Source of the DNA: Streptomyces sp. AC1-42W
GTDB taxonomy: Bacteria > Actinomycetota > Actinomycetes > Streptomycetales > Streptomycetaceae
Reading direction: 5' to 3'
NCBI RefSeq assembly: GCF_003248355.1
Contig: NZ_QKWY01000001.1
Span: 3,430,001-3,494,000, forward strand
Length of the DNA: 64,000 bases
Shown: piece after piece, positions 1 to 10,079 of the stretch
Layout: each line of letters begins with the position of its first letter
How positions within the stretch are numbered: position 1 is the first letter of the stretch
Translations under genes and position numbers: made by a program
The notes under the pieces: model-generated
Databases searched by the model: none
The model's input: the letters and a program-made list of their open reading frames with translations, nothing else
What the model was told of the DNA's origin: nothing

Positions 1-10
1 CGCCGGCCTT

Positions 11-2989
11 GTGCGCTTCGGTGGGCCTGACGGCGAGGCGGACGGCGAGCCTACGGTCACCTTCGTGATCGACCCGGTCGGCGTGCTCATGGAGCTGGCC
101 CAGTACGTGTCCGACCGGATCATGTCGCTGGACGAGGCGAAACGACGGGCGCGCGAAGTGGAGGAGATGCGGCAGGCCCTGGCGGAGCACGGCGCGCTGT
201 CCACCGAGGCGATGGTGGAGCTGCTGTTCCGGGACGAGTTCCTCGATCACCGCGGCCTGGTGGAGTTCATGTACGTCTACTGGCGACTGGTCGCCGAGGT
301 CGCCGACGCCTGCGCGATGGAGGCTGCCTGGCGGGTCGCGGCGTTCCAGACCGTCGAGGCGGGCACCCAGTTGGTCGCGGACCGGTGCGACCGCGTGGTG
401 TTCGAGGAGTCCGAAGCCTTGGCGGCTCGGCTGGTCGACGAACTGAGCGACACCGCCGACCTGGAAGCCGCGCTGCTGGCTGCCGCCCGGTTGCGGATGG
501 CCGTCAGGGGGCAGGAGGACTCGGCCGCTGACGACTACGCTCGTGAGCCGCTGCTGACCACATGGTCCGCTCGGCTGACCGCGGACCTGTACCGCACGTG
601 GTTCACCGAAGAGGAACCCTTCCAGAAGGAGTCCCATCGGCTGGTGGCAGAAGCGGGACACCTGGTGGTGCGTGCGCTGGAGCTGGATGGTGGGGTGAGG
701 CGGGGCCGGCTGCTGGCGATACTGGCGCAGATCCTCGCGGACGAGGAGGGAGTCCACCGTGGTGCTGCTCGCGCCGCGCTCGCGGCATGGCACGACTCTT
801 CCGCCGACGAGGAGCCGGACCTCGCGCTGTTCCTCATCAGGACGGTGGACGGGGCGCCCCCGGAGACGACCGACCGGCTGCTCAACAAGGTATTCGGTAC
901 CCCACCGGCCGATTTCGTCGCCGCCCACGGGAGTACGGTGACCGCGAAGGTGATCAGCCAAGGCGTCAACCTGGCCCGGGAACGGGCCGACCGACGGCTG
1001 CTGCGAACCGTATTGGACTGGGCTGGGCAGCTCGACATTCGGTGGGCCTCCGCCCATCGCAGGCAACTGATCGAGGCCAGGCTCCACGTGTTGCCCGACG
1101 ACCCGAGCGAATGCCCGGGTCCCCACCAGGAACTGTCGGTGTCGATCCCGGAGTTCTGGACACCGGCGCAGCGATCTGCGGCCTTGTTGCATGCGGCCGC
1201 ACACGCCCGCGATCGGGGGCAGCCGGCACGGGGGCTCACCCTCCTGCGCCAGGCGGGCGACGCCCGGAGCGAAGAGGTCCGGCTGCTCACGGCCGATCTG
1301 TACTACCAGTCGGCAGAGGCGGGAGAGCCGGTCTCCAGCCCTGTCCCGTTCCCATGGGGCTATTACACGTATGCGGCGCTCTCCTACGCCTCACTCGACT
1401 TCGGGGAATTGGCCCAAGCGAGCCTGGTGCCGCTTGTGCAGCAGCTGGGCAACCTCCGCGGCGATGAACTCAGGAACGCGTTGTACGCGATCATCGTTGA
1501 CGCGCCGAACTTCGACACCATCGGCGCGCCCGAACTCGGCGCCATACTGCGAGACCTTGTGCACTCGGCGGTCTGGCAGCTCACCGCGGAGAGCGAGACG
1601 CTGCCGATGGGGCTGTTACTCGGCCTGCATCAAGCGGGCAAGGGTTCGGAACTGGGCGCGTGGTGGCGCATCGAAGGCCCGCTCGTGCTGCCCGCGCACA
1701 TCCAGCACTTCCTCGCCAAGTTGCGTGACTGGGAGGAGCCCACCGCCGCAGGCAGCGCCTTGCTGAACCTGCTGAACGCGGTGGACGCCGATCATCGTCC
1801 TGGCGGCCACGACCACACGCAGATCGCTCGGAATCTGCGGTGGCGCATCTCGTCGTTCATCGACGACGAGCTGCGTCGGCGTTCGACAGCGCTCATCGAC
1901 GACCAGCACATCTGGGCCAAGGCACATGATCTGCTGGATGATCGAACGGTGCTGTTGACGTGGTTCCTGCCCGCGGCGGTGCACGGCGCGACCGTGCTGC
2001 TCGCGGTCACCAGGCAGGGGCGGGAGCTCGTGGTGCACCTCGGAGAGGGCGCGGACGAGAACAACGACCGGCACCCGGATGCGGACCGCGTCGAGGCGAT
2101 CCGGACGGAGATCGAACGCGACCCGCTGTTCGGCCACGTGACACCGGAAGGCACTCGGCTGCTGGAGTCGACCGGCATGCCGCTCGGAGGCAGCGACCTG
2201 TGGGACAAGTGGCGTGCCCGGGGCAAGGACCGAATCCTGGCCTGGCCGCACGGCGCCCTGCACTACCTGCCCCTACCGCTGTGCCGCATGGGCGGCCGTC
2301 TGATTGCCGACGACTGGACAGTCACGACGATCGCCGGCCTCGAAGCCCTGGCACCCGCCGAAGTACCTGCGCGTGAGGGCCGCACCGTTGTGCTGGCCTC
2401 CGCTGCCGGCGGTGTTCCCTTCGGTCTGCATGCCGAACCGGCGCTGGAGGAGCACGCACGGAAGGTCGCCGAGGCGGTAGGCGCGGAAGCCCTCACCGGT
2501 CGTGCGGCCACTCGCGACAGGCTGCGCTCGGAGATGGCCGTGGCGGACGTCGTCCACATCGCCGTACACGGGGTACTGGACGAGCACGCGCCGTGGATGC
2601 ACTGCCTCTATCTCGCGCCGGACGGCGACGACGACGGCCGCATGTTCGCCTACGACTTCCTGGATGTCGACCTGCGCGGCGTCCGCCTTGTCACGCTCGC
2701 CGCTTGCGAGTCGGCGCTCGGCCGATTCGACCGCGGTGACAACGTTCGTGGCATCCCCTCGGCACTGATCACCGCCGGAGCCCAGGCCGTCGTCGGATGC
2801 CTGTGGCCCGTACGCCCGGAACCGGCCACGTACTTCTACCACCACCTGCATCAACGAGTCGCGCGCGGCACTGACCCGGAGCAGGCCTTCCGCGGTGCCC
2901 AACTCGCCACGCGTGCCGCATATCCCCAGTACCGTGACTGGGGAGCGTTCAGCTATGTGCACGGTAGGAACAAGGGAGCCACCGCATGA
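11..2989 (+). CDS. CHAT-domain (caspase-like) protein, 5' end possibly outside window
   Basis: The C-terminal third carries a CHAT domain, the caspase-related peptidase fold found in bacterial death and defence proteins. The HIAVHG motif puts the putative catalytic His near residue 853 and LAACES puts the Cys near 899, with typical spacing. The roughly 650 residues before it are helical and repeat-like (RRLL, AALL patterns), as expected of a TPR-like sensor or scaffold, but no named repeat is certain. The frame is open to the window edge, so the first GTG at 11 may not be the true start. A TTA codon at 1616-1618 suggests possible bldA dependence. The stop overlaps the next start by four bases (ATGA), implying translational coupling. 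The CHAT call is firm. Its substrate and a defence role are inference. Confidence 0.85.
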   Translation: MRFGGPDGEADGEPTVTFVIDPVGVLMELAQYVSDRIMSLDEAKRRAREVEEMRQALAEHGALSTEAMVELLFRDEFLDHRGLVEFMYVYWRLVAEVADACAMEAAWRVAAFQTVEAGTQLVADRCDRVVFEESEALAARLVDELSDTADLEAALLAAARLRMAVRGQEDSAADDYAREPLLTTWSARLTADLYRTWFTEEEPFQKESHRLVAEAGHLVVRALELDGGVRRGRLLAILAQILADEEGVHRGAARAALAAWHDSSADEEPDLALFLIRTVDGAPPETTDRLLNKVFGTPPADFVAAHGSTVTAKVISQGVNLARERADRRLLRTVLDWAGQLDIRWASAHRRQLIEARLHVLPDDPSECPGPHQELSVSIPEFWTPAQRSAALLHAAAHARDRGQPARGLTLLRQAGDARSEEVRLLTADLYYQSAEAGEPVSSPVPFPWGYYTYAALSYASLDFGELAQASLVPLVQQLGNLRGDELRNALYAIIVDAPNFDTIGAPELGAILRDLVHSAVWQLTAESETLPMGLLLGLHQAGKGSELGAWWRIEGPLVLPAHIQHFLAKLRDWEEPTAAGSALLNLLNAVDADHRPGGHDHTQIARNLRWRISSFIDDELRRRSTALIDDQHIWAKAHDLLDDRTVLLTWFLPAAVHGATVLLAVTRQGRELVVHLGEGADENNDRHPDADRVEAIRTEIERDPLFGHVTPEGTRLLESTGMPLGGSDLWDKWRARGKDRILAWPHGALHYLPLPLCRMGGRLIADDWTVTTIAGLEALAPAEVPAREGRTVVLASAAGGVPFGLHAEPALEEHARKVAEAVGAEALTGRAATRDRLRSEMAVADVVHIAVHGVLDEHAPWMHCLYLAPDGDDDGRMFAYDFLDVDLRGVRLVTLAACESALGRFDRGDNVRGIPSALITAGAQAVVGCLWPVRPEPATYFYHHLHQRVARGTDPEQAFRGAQLATRAAYPQYRDWGAFSYVHGRNKGATA

Positions 2990-3654
2990 CCGAGATTCGG
3001 CTGCGCGACGTCGAACTCGTGCCGGAGCGTACGCTCGGCAGCCCAGCGGATGACGCACCGCTGCGTGGCAGGCTCACCTTCGGCTGGGACCTACTGCCCG
3101 CCGACCATGCGGGCGCACCGGCCGGCTGGCTGTCCTATCTGAGCGCCACACCCGACCGGGAGTTCCGGCAACTGCTCATGGTGTGCTCGTTTCGCCCCGA
3201 GACACCGGCGAGCAGAGGCGTATTCCGCCATGCCTCCCTGGGTGTCGCACTGTCGACACCGGAGCGTGAGGCACAGCCGATCGCGCGCCTGATCGACCCT
3301 GGCGAGCGTACCCACCCGGTCCCCGGCCTCGGAACCGGCGTGAGCTTCACGGTCACGACGGGAGTGCTGGATGTAGGGGTGGAGAAGCCGCCAGGTTCGG
3401 GACCGACGAGGGATGAATGGATCGTCCGGGGCCACGGAGCTTCCCAGCCGAACCCGCAGTGGGAGTTCCGACGAGTCAAAGGATTCCCGCTGGTCGGTGA
3501 TCACCCGGTGGCCGCGCTGGTGGAGCTCGTGCCCGACTGTATGAACACGGCCGAGGTGCTGGTCGCGGCGGAGCTGGAGCACCGTAGCTGGGGCATCCGC
3601 CGCTATCGGGCGCAGCTGACGCCGACACCGCACACGATCGTGCTGGCGGAGTGA
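2986..3654 (+). CDS. Hypothetical partner of the CHAT protein
   Basis: This 222-residue protein is coupled to the CHAT gene through an ATGA overlap, so the two are probably made together. I do not recognise a family. It has no signal peptide or membrane segment and is rich in short beta-like stretches and Pro/Gly turns. It could be the substrate, regulator or inhibitor of the CHAT peptidase, by analogy with other CHAT operons, but nothing in the sequence shows which. Codon use matches its neighbours, supporting a real gene. Confidence 0.75.
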   Translation: MTEIRLRDVELVPERTLGSPADDAPLRGRLTFGWDLLPADHAGAPAGWLSYLSATPDREFRQLLMVCSFRPETPASRGVFRHASLGVALSTPEREAQPIARLIDPGERTHPVPGLGTGVSFTVTTGVLDVGVEKPPGSGPTRDEWIVRGHGASQPNPQWEFRRVKGFPLVGDHPVAALVELVPDCMNTAEVLVAAELEHRSWGIRRYRAQLTPTPHTIVLAE

Positions 3655-4756
3655 CCCGATCTCGCAGGTGTGCCGTACGTGGATACCGCCGACGGCTTCG
3701 ACCAGGTCGATCACGGTGTCGGTGTTGATACCGGCGACCAGGGCGAACTGGTCGCGCGACGCGGACTCGCATGGGGCGGGCCCGGCAATGCGACGTCCAG
3801 GGGGCGTGCCGACAGAAGCAAGCTGGTCATGGCTGACCTGGGGCGTCCTTCACGGCTCAAGCACGGTTCCCCGACGCCAGCCTTCACCTGGGGGTTGAAC
3901 GCATGTGCCGCAGTGGCAGGGGCAGTGTTGTCCTAACGGAGGTTGGTGGGCACGAACGTGGACATCCAGAACTGAAAGGTGCGGTTGTCGTTCCTTGGGT
4001 GATGCCGCGCCTGACGTCACTGCGGGATTGCTATCCGGCGACACCAAACGAGACGCCCTGGAGACGGATCAGAACTCACCGTGCACGAGAACTGGCCTTT
4101 GCCACCCCGCTGGCGCGAGTGGTGGGCTCGCCGTTGAGCGCGACGTGCACCACGCTCGGGAAGCGGCTCCAGCCGGCACCGAACGAACCACGCAGGTAGG
4201 CCGCGTACGTGGCTGTTCTTCTCCACCGCGCTGCGGATCAGCTTCAGCGCGATGTCGAACTGCTCTCGCAGTTGCGGGTGCCGATGTACTCCTCAACCTC
4301 CTCGACCGTCCCGGCGGAGGACCGGATCGGGGCCGCCCGGACCACCGGCCTGCGTAACCTGCTCCTCCGCCGAGCAGCCCCGAACACGGTCTGGCTCGAG
4401 AGCGTCGAGTTCGCCTGACCGACAAGGCCCGGCTTCGGGAACGCCGCCGCCTGTGGTTCCGCCTGCTCTCCGCGGCCGCCGTGCTCGCCTCCACCAGCAG
4501 CCGCCAGGTTTTCCGCCCTGCCCACCACTGACCCCGGACCGACGAGTTCACCGCCGTCCTCGAAGGCTCACACTCTTGCCCAACCCCGGCTGGCCAGCAG
4601 TCCTCCACCGCCCCGACCACAACAGCACCCGCCCCGGACAGCGGAACCCGGCGCTGGCCCGAAGCGACACTCGGGCCGCCAGCAAACCCAACCCTCGGCC
4701 GCACCAAGCGAAACGGTCCACCGACTCCGTCGGCGGACCGTCATGCAAGATCGAGG
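3655..4756. other. Gene-poor, degraded stretch
   Basis: No complete gene is convincing across these 1.1 kb. Short readable patches occur in shifting frames. One on the minus strand near 4100-4300 reads like a soluble protein (EQFDIALKLIRSAVEKNS). A plus-strand patch near 4400-4530 is listed separately. This looks like decayed mobile or accessory DNA between the CHAT pair and the rhs locus. Confidence 0.4.
4405..4530 (+). pseudogene. Possible C-terminal remnant of a transposase (IS1380-like)
   Basis: The plus-strand frame reads as a basic C-terminal tail (LTDKARLRERRRLWFRLLSA, then STSSRQVFRPAHH and a stop). I recall this pattern from the ends of actinobacterial IS1380-type transposases. No upstream catalytic domain is present. 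If correct it is a decayed fragment. Family assignment is by memory only. Confidence 0.3.
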
Positions 4757-5209
4757 TTAGATGAGGACGCGCGTGACGATCCAGAACTCGTCCTCCTCGG
4801 ACGTGACCGCGCACAAGTAGCGACCATCCACCGACAGTGCCAGAAGCTCCGGCGAGCCTGTCGCGCCGGCCACGCGAGACGGCAGCCCCGTCCCGACGGA
4901 ATCCTTGACGAGGACCCACCCTGCCGCACTGCCGCCGGGTCCCGGCGGGACGATGAGGAGTTTCCCTGCACCCGACACGAGAGGCAATGTGGACGTATTG
5001 GCCAGCCATTGACGGTCAAGTTCCGCCATAACGTCAGCATGTGACTCCGCAATCGCCGCAGTCGGCCTGACCTCGACCCCCGTCACCGCGTGGATGGCAG
5101 TCAGGACGGCAGGCACAGGACAGGGAGCTCCCGTCCCGATGGCTAGCAGTCCACAGGCTTCGAGGGTGCGCTGCCAGGACGGTTTCTCCGTGCTGAACGC
5201 AGCTTCCAT
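4757..5209 (-). CDS. Probable immunity protein for the rhs toxin
   Basis: This 150-residue protein starts 36 bases after the stop of the rhs gene on the same strand, the usual place for the cognate immunity gene of a polymorphic toxin. It has no signal peptide or membrane helix, so it would act in the cytoplasm. The C-terminal half is beta-rich and ends in an acidic patch (SEEDEFW), common in immunity proteins that neutralise nucleases. I do not recognise a named immunity family, so the function rests on position. Its frame is intact although the toxin gene ahead of it is broken into six pieces, so any readthrough promoter must now lie close by. Confidence 0.6.
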   Translation of the reverse strand: MEAAFSTEKPSWQRTLEACGLLAIGTGAPCPVPAVLTAIHAVTGVEVRPTAAIAESHADVMAELDRQWLANTSTLPLVSGAGKLLIVPPGPGGSAAGWVLVKDSVGTGLPSRVAGATGSPELLALSVDGRYLCAVTSEEDEFWIVTRVLI

Positions 5210-5245
5210 CTGCTTCTCCTTCTGGGTGATTCCAGCCGGTTTCCG

Positions 5246-6698
5246 TCAGTTCCCGCTATAGAAGAAGTGGTGGTCCCCGCCCGGCTTGTTGATCTTTCCG
5301 TATCTTTCCATGTCCTCGGGATATCCGAGGGAGCCGTCCGACCGTTGGACCCTCCCGTTGTCCCAGCCGAAATTGACTAGTTCTCGAGAATCGTCGATCT
5401 TGGGCTTTCCTGCATGGAAGTGCTGACCAGCAGGGTCGTGAGTATGCTCCACGACCACTCTGGACCCCTGATCCGTCTCGAACTGACGGAAATTTCCCCA
5501 GTGAGACGCATCGCCTGAATAGGTGTACCCCGGTACGTGCTTCAAGCTTTTGTCGCCAGTTACAGTCCACTCGGCGACCGGGGTTTCGCCGTACGGTACT
5601 CCGGCGGCCTCGAAAGCGGCTCTTTCGGCGTCGGCTCTGTGGCCGAACGGATTGGAATGCTCTCCCTTGGGCGGATAGGGCGTGAGTCCGAGAGGGTCGG
5701 CCCAAGTCAGAGGATTGTGTACGTAGGTCGCTGGGTTCGGGGCCGGCGCGAGACCCAGCGGATCAGGTGTGGTGTAGCGAGCGGTTTGTGGATCGTAGTA
5801 GCGGTGGTGGTTGTAGTGGAAGCCAGTTTCCGGATCGTAGTACTGCCCGGGAAAACGGAGCGGGGTGTACGTAGTGGCATCCGCGTTCCACGTGGTGTCA
5901 CCCCAGAGCGTGCTGCGTGTGTGCCACGCGATGTCGCCGGATTCGCTGACGAGTTCGGTCGGTGTACCGATCAGATCTGTGGCGATAGCGAAGAAGCGGC
6001 TGTCGATTTCACGCTTGGTGGCTTCCTCGGTGAGGCGTTCGGTCTGTGAGAGCGGTGTCAGACCATGGTGGTCCCACGTGAGGGTGACCTGGTGGGGAAG
6101 GTGTTCGGGGTCACTGGTGGTCTGTTCCGCCAGGACTGAGCCGTCCCAGGTGAAGGTGGTCTGTTCCGTAGAACCCGTACCGTCCGTGGTGATCCGCTCT
6201 TTGGCGGATCGGCGGCCAAGGGGGTCGTAACGGTAGCGCCACTGTGTGCCGTCCGGAGTCGTGACTGCAGTGAGTTGGTCGTCGGCATTGTAGGAGTAGC
6301 TCCAGATTTCCGCCTTCTTCGATGGGGGAGCCTTGCGTCGTCGCACCAAACGCCCCAAGGCGTCGTATGTGTAGGTGTTGGCTCCCGCGCGCAGCAACTG
6401 GGTGCCCGTGTGGACACGGTCACCTCTCGCAGCACCGCCGCATAGATGTGCGGACCAGGTGGCGCTGGTCTGGTTCCCGGCGATGTCATACGCATAGGAT
6501 TCGGTCCAATTGGTGGCAGTGACTTGTGTTACTCTGCCGCCCGCATCCAGGTCGAAGCGCTGGAGACCGCGCAGGGTGTCATCGAGGGCGGTGACGTGAC
6601 CATCGGCACGATAGGTGTATGCGCGGGCGTTGAGGATATCGCCGCCGGTGGCGAGTCGCTGTGCGTTGAGGCGGCTCGCAGCGTCCCAAGCGGAGGCA
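5246..6698 (-). pseudogene. rhs segment 6: C-terminal repeats, core end and toxin tip
   Basis: This is the 3' piece of the interrupted rhs gene, about residues 1120-1602 of the rebuilt protein. It carries YD repeats (YTYDALGRLVRR, YRYDPLGRRSAK), the conserved RHS core end (LRFPGQYYDPETG, then NPLTWADPLGL) and a tip of about 145 residues after that junction. The tip is rich in His (HTHDPAGQHFHAG, HHFFYSGN) and looks like a nuclease-type toxin, though I cannot name its family. The frame is open throughout. A TTG at 6397 or another internal start could allow translation of this piece alone, as an orphan toxin tip. An IS4-like element lies directly upstream. Confidence 0.85.
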
Positions 6699-6708
6699 AG
6701 AGTAAGAC

Positions 6709-8239
6709 CAACGTCGCTCGCTTAGTTCATGATCGCGTAGAGTCTCGGTCTTGTGCCGAGAGATCACATAGTTGGTGAGACGTACCCGGAGCGGGTCCGG
6801 ATGGGGGTGCTGTCGCGTACGTTCACGCCCGAGCTGGTCGACTTCGTGGTCGATGAGGCGGGGGCGCGCGAGGAGCGGACCCGGTCGTTGCCGGCCCGGC
6901 TGATGGTGTATTTCGTCCTGACGATGTGGCTGTTCAGCGGTGACGGATACGGCCTGGTGCTGCGGGAGTTGGTGGAGCACTGGCCGCGCCGGGCGCGGGA
7001 GGTGTGGCGTCCGGCGCGCACGGGGTCTCTGACAACGGCGCGGGCCCGGCTGGGTGCGGGGCCGCTGCGACTGCTCTTCGACCGGGTCGCCGGTTGCACC
7101 GGCACTGCGGCCACGCCGGGGGCTTTCTGGCGCGGGCTGCGGCTGACCTCCATGGACGGCACACTGCTGGACGTTCCTGACAGCGAGGCGAACGCTGCCG
7201 CCTACACCCGTGCCTCCAACGGAAATCGGCCTGGACCGTACCCGCAGGTGAGGCTCCTCGCGCTGGTGGAGTGCGGCACGAAGGCGTTGATCGGTGCGGT
7301 CTTCGACTCCTTCGCCGTCGGCGAGCGCACCTTGGCCGCCCGCCTCCTGGTGCACCTGCGGGAAGGCATCCTGTTGATGGCCGACCGGGGCTTTCCAGCC
7401 TATGAGCTGTGGCGGGCAGCCGCGGTCACCGGGGCCGAACTCCTGTGGCGGGTCTCGGATTCCTTCACCCTGCGGCCGCATGAGGTTCTGGCCGACGGCA
7501 CCTTCCTCACCCGCCTGAACGGGCCGCGCGGCGCCCGGATCACCGTGCGCGCCGTGGAGTACACCGTGGTCACCACCACGATCGGCGCGGACGGCGACAG
7601 TGAGGAGACCTCGGAGCTGTTCTGCCTGATCACCACGCTCCTGGACCCCGAGGCGGCACCCGCCGCAGAGCTGGCAGAGCTGTACACCGCCCGCTGGACC
7701 AGCGAGACGATCTTCAAGCACATCAAGATCGAACAGCGGGGAGGACGCACCGCGACCCTCCGGTCCAACAGTCCCGCCATGGTCGAGCAGGAACTGTGGG
7801 CCATGCTCTGCGTCTACCAGGCCGTACACGACCTGGCCGTGGACGCCGCCCACCACGCGAACCTCCCCGTCTCGCACATCAGCTTCAAGAACACCCTCGC
7901 CGCCGCCCGACGTTCCGTCGGCGCGGACTTTCCCCCCTCGGCAACTGACCGCCAGGATCCGTGACATCCAGGCCGACCTGACCCGCGAGGCCGTCCGTCC
8001 CCGCCCCGGACGTGCCGCACCCCGCGCCACCAAACGCAGCACCACCGGATACCGCACCCTCAAACCGGACGAGCCCGCCACCACCAAGGTCACCCACACG
8101 ATCAGCCTCTCGCTCTTCCCCGAAGAACGACGACCACGCAAGCCGCGGGCGAAGCCGAGACCCCTGCAACTCGCCCCGCAGGAAACGACGTCACCGACAC
8201 TCAAAGACATGGCGACGGCCATCTAATAGAGCGACGTTG
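6709..8239. mobile_element. IS4-like insertion sequence, copy 1
   Basis: The element is 1531 bp and begins and ends with the inverted repeat CAACGTCGCTC (about 15 of 17 end positions match). It is flanked by a perfect 10-bp target duplication, AGAGTAAGAC, at 6699-6708 and 8240-8249. It interrupts rhs between segments 5 and 6. The transposase points against rhs. A second, nearly identical copy lies at 10080-11610 in the same orientation. Confidence 0.93.
6753..8226 (+). CDS. IS4-family transposase, interrupted by a +1 frameshift
   Basis: The DDE transposase catalyses movement of the element. Visible motifs include SMDGTLLDVPD (first Asp region), ADRGFPAYELW (second) and the YTARWTSETIFKHIK block with the catalytic Glu, giving IS4-type DDE signatures. 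The zero frame from the GTG at 6753 stops at 7964 after 403 residues. The +1 frame entered just after the run of six C at 7932-7937 stays open for 95 more codons to a TAA at 8224. That tail (KRSTTGYRTLKP, KVTHTISLSLF) resembles normal IS4 C-termini, so the gene is either frameshifted or uses +1 slippage. The other copy carries the same shift, so it predates duplication. Confidence 0.85.
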
Positions 8240-8448
8240 AGAGTAAGACCACCACCGAAGTCCCGCTCGGTTTCCCGGCCGGCCATGTCGTGAGTGAAGG
8301 AGATGCTGTGGCCGTCGGCCGTCAGGCGTGTCGTGTGTCCCGCTGCGTTGTAGCCGTACGTCGTGACATGCCCGGTGGGTGTTGTGCGCTGGGTGCGTCG
8401 ACCGAGGGCGTCATAGGCATAGGTCATGGCGCGCCCGTCGGCGGACTC
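8240..8448 (-). pseudogene. rhs segment 5 (YD repeats)
   Basis: About 70 codons of rhs between IS4-like copy 1 and ISL3-like copy A. It reads YAYDALGRRTQR and YGYNAAGHTTRL, canonical YD repeats. Joined to segment 4 after removing the 8-bp duplication the frame continues (LVKTESADGRAMTYAYD), and joined to segment 6 after removing the 10-bp duplication it continues GGLTLASAWDAASRL. Confidence 0.9.
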
Positions 8449-8456
8449 CGTTTTCA

Positions 8457-9859
8457 GGCTCTCCTGTCGGATCCGTGGGTCATCGGTTCGCGGGTTGACG
8501 TCCTGGTAGGTGGGGTCGGTGTCCGCCGAGGCTGAGCATGGCGAGGGCGATGAGGGCGGTGGGGTTCTTGAAGCCGAAGGCGATGCGGGTGATGAGCCGG
8601 ATCTTGGTGTTCATCGATTCGACGAGTCCGTTGGACAGGCCGTGCTCGGCCGCTGCGGTGATCGCGTCCCAGTGCCGGACGATGGAGCGTTGCAGGTCGA
8701 CGAAGGCGTCGATGCGGCAGCGGCGGGCCCACAGCACCCAGTCCCACAGAGCCTCGGGGGTGTCGGTGCCGGACTTCAGGGCGAGACGGAGTCCCTCCTT
8801 CAGGAGGTAGGCGCGGTGGAGGACGGGATGGGCCTTGGCGACGAACTCCAGCTGGGAACGCTGGTACTGCGTGAGATCTTCGGGGTTCTTCCACAGCGCG
8901 AAGCGGGCCTTCTTCAGCGACTTCGATCCCGGCGTGGCCCGGCCCTTGCCCTTGCGCTCGGCGTTCCAGACCTCACGGCGCACGACGTCCAGGGCGTCGG
9001 TCGCCCACTTCACCGTGTGGAAGGGGTCCATCACGCGCACAGCGTCGGGGCAGTGTGCGGCAACCGGGCCGGTGACCCAGTCCGCCGCGTCGGCCGACAC
9101 ATGCGTGATCCCCGCGGAGCGTTCAGGGCCGAGGAGGTCGAAGAACTTGTTCAAGGTGGCCCTGTCCCGCCCGGGTTCGGCCCACAGCAGACGGCCCGAA
9201 TCATGGTCCACGACGACAGTCAGGTACTTGTGCCGCTTCTTGTAGCTGATCTCGTCGATCCCGATCCGCCGCAGTCCGGCCAGCCGGTCGGCCTGCGCCT
9301 CGGCATCCGACCAGACCCGGGCGACCACGGCGCCGACCGTGCGCCATCCGATCCGCATCAGCCGGGTGACGGCCGTCTTCGAGCAGCAGGTGGCCAGCCA
9401 GGCGGCCTGCGCGTCGAAGGCGTAGGTGTGGCCGGCCCGGTGCCGGGCCCAGGGCACCGCCGCCACGGTCACCCCGTGCTCGGGGCAGGACACCCGCGGC
9501 GCGTCGGCCTCGATGAACGCCTTGAGTACCCCGACGTCCAGGGCCCGCCAGCGACGGCGTCCCTCTCCGGCGTCGTACTTCGCCGCCTTGCGGCCGCACA
9601 CCCCGCACCGCTGCCGCCGTCCCCGAGCCGGACGGGCATGAGCGACGATCACCAGATCGTCGCCGCTGTCGGCCTCCTCGGCCTCGACCTGCTCGATCAC
9701 CGTCTTTTCGACATCGAGCAGCCTGGCCCATATCCTCGTGTTCCGCACGCCGTACCTGGTTCTTCCGTTTCGTACCTTCAGCAGTCGAAACGTACTCCGG
9801 GTGCGGCGTGTTCTGCGCATACCCCCAGGTCAGCGACCCACGGAAGCGACAGGAGAGCC
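8457..9859. mobile_element. ISL3-like insertion sequence, copy A
   Basis: The element is 1403 bp with imperfect 25-bp terminal inverted repeats starting GGCTCTCCTGTCG (23 of 25 match). It is flanked by a perfect 8-bp duplication, CGTTTTCA, at 8449-8456 and 9860-9867, the length expected for ISL3. It splits rhs segments 4 and 5. Copy B at 12057-13459 is the same element in the opposite orientation. Confidence 0.95.
8480..9748 (-). CDS. ISL3-family transposase, copy A
   Basis: This is a DDE transposase of ISL3 type. The N-terminus holds a CxxC pair (RCGVCG) followed by a helix-turn-helix region. The catalytic core has RRIGIDEISYKKRHKY, HVSADAADWV with VMDPFHTVKWA, and the C-terminal NGLVESMNTKIRLITRIAFG block typical of the family. 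The start is taken as the GTG at 9748 (RNTRIWARLL, about 422 residues). An upstream ATG at 9820 adds 24 basic residues. The protein is identical to that of copy B in the translated frames, so one or both copies moved recently. Confidence 0.92.
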   Translation of the reverse strand: MRNTRIWARLLDVEKTVIEQVEAEEADSGDDLVIVAHARPARGRRQRCGVCGRKAAKYDAGEGRRRWRALDVGVLKAFIEADAPRVSCPEHGVTVAAVPWARHRAGHTYAFDAQAAWLATCCSKTAVTRLMRIGWRTVGAVVARVWSDAEAQADRLAGLRRIGIDEISYKKRHKYLTVVVDHDSGRLLWAEPGRDRATLNKFFDLLGPERSAGITHVSADAADWVTGPVAAHCPDAVRVMDPFHTVKWATDALDVVRREVWNAERKGKGRATPGSKSLKKARFALWKNPEDLTQYQRSQLEFVAKAHPVLHRAYLLKEGLRLALKSGTDTPEALWDWVLWARRCRIDAFVDLQRSIVRHWDAITAAAEHGLSNGLVESMNTKIRLITRIAFGFKNPTALIALAMLSLGGHRPHLPGRQPANR

Positions 9860-10069
9860 CGTTTTCACCAGACCGCGACGGTCATACTGGTAGATCAGCT
9901 CACTGTCCGGCCCAGTTGCCCGGATCATGCGTCCGGCTCTGTCATAGGCGTAGGTAGTAACCGCGCCTGCCGCATCCTTGGACACTACGCGACCGAGCGC
10001 ATCTCGTTTGTAGGCGAGGGCTTCCCCGAGTGCGTTGGTACGGACCGTGATCTGTCCCGCCGCGTCGCG
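9860..10069 (-). pseudogene. rhs segment 4 (YD repeats)
   Basis: Seventy codons of rhs trapped between ISL3-like copy A and IS4-like copy 2. It reads YKRDALGRVVSKDAAG, YAYDRAGRMIR and YQYDRRGLVK. Its 5' end joins segment 3 in frame once one copy of the 10-bp duplication is removed (TLTYTRDAAGQITV). Confidence 0.9.
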
Positions 10070-10079
10070 GGTATAGGTG

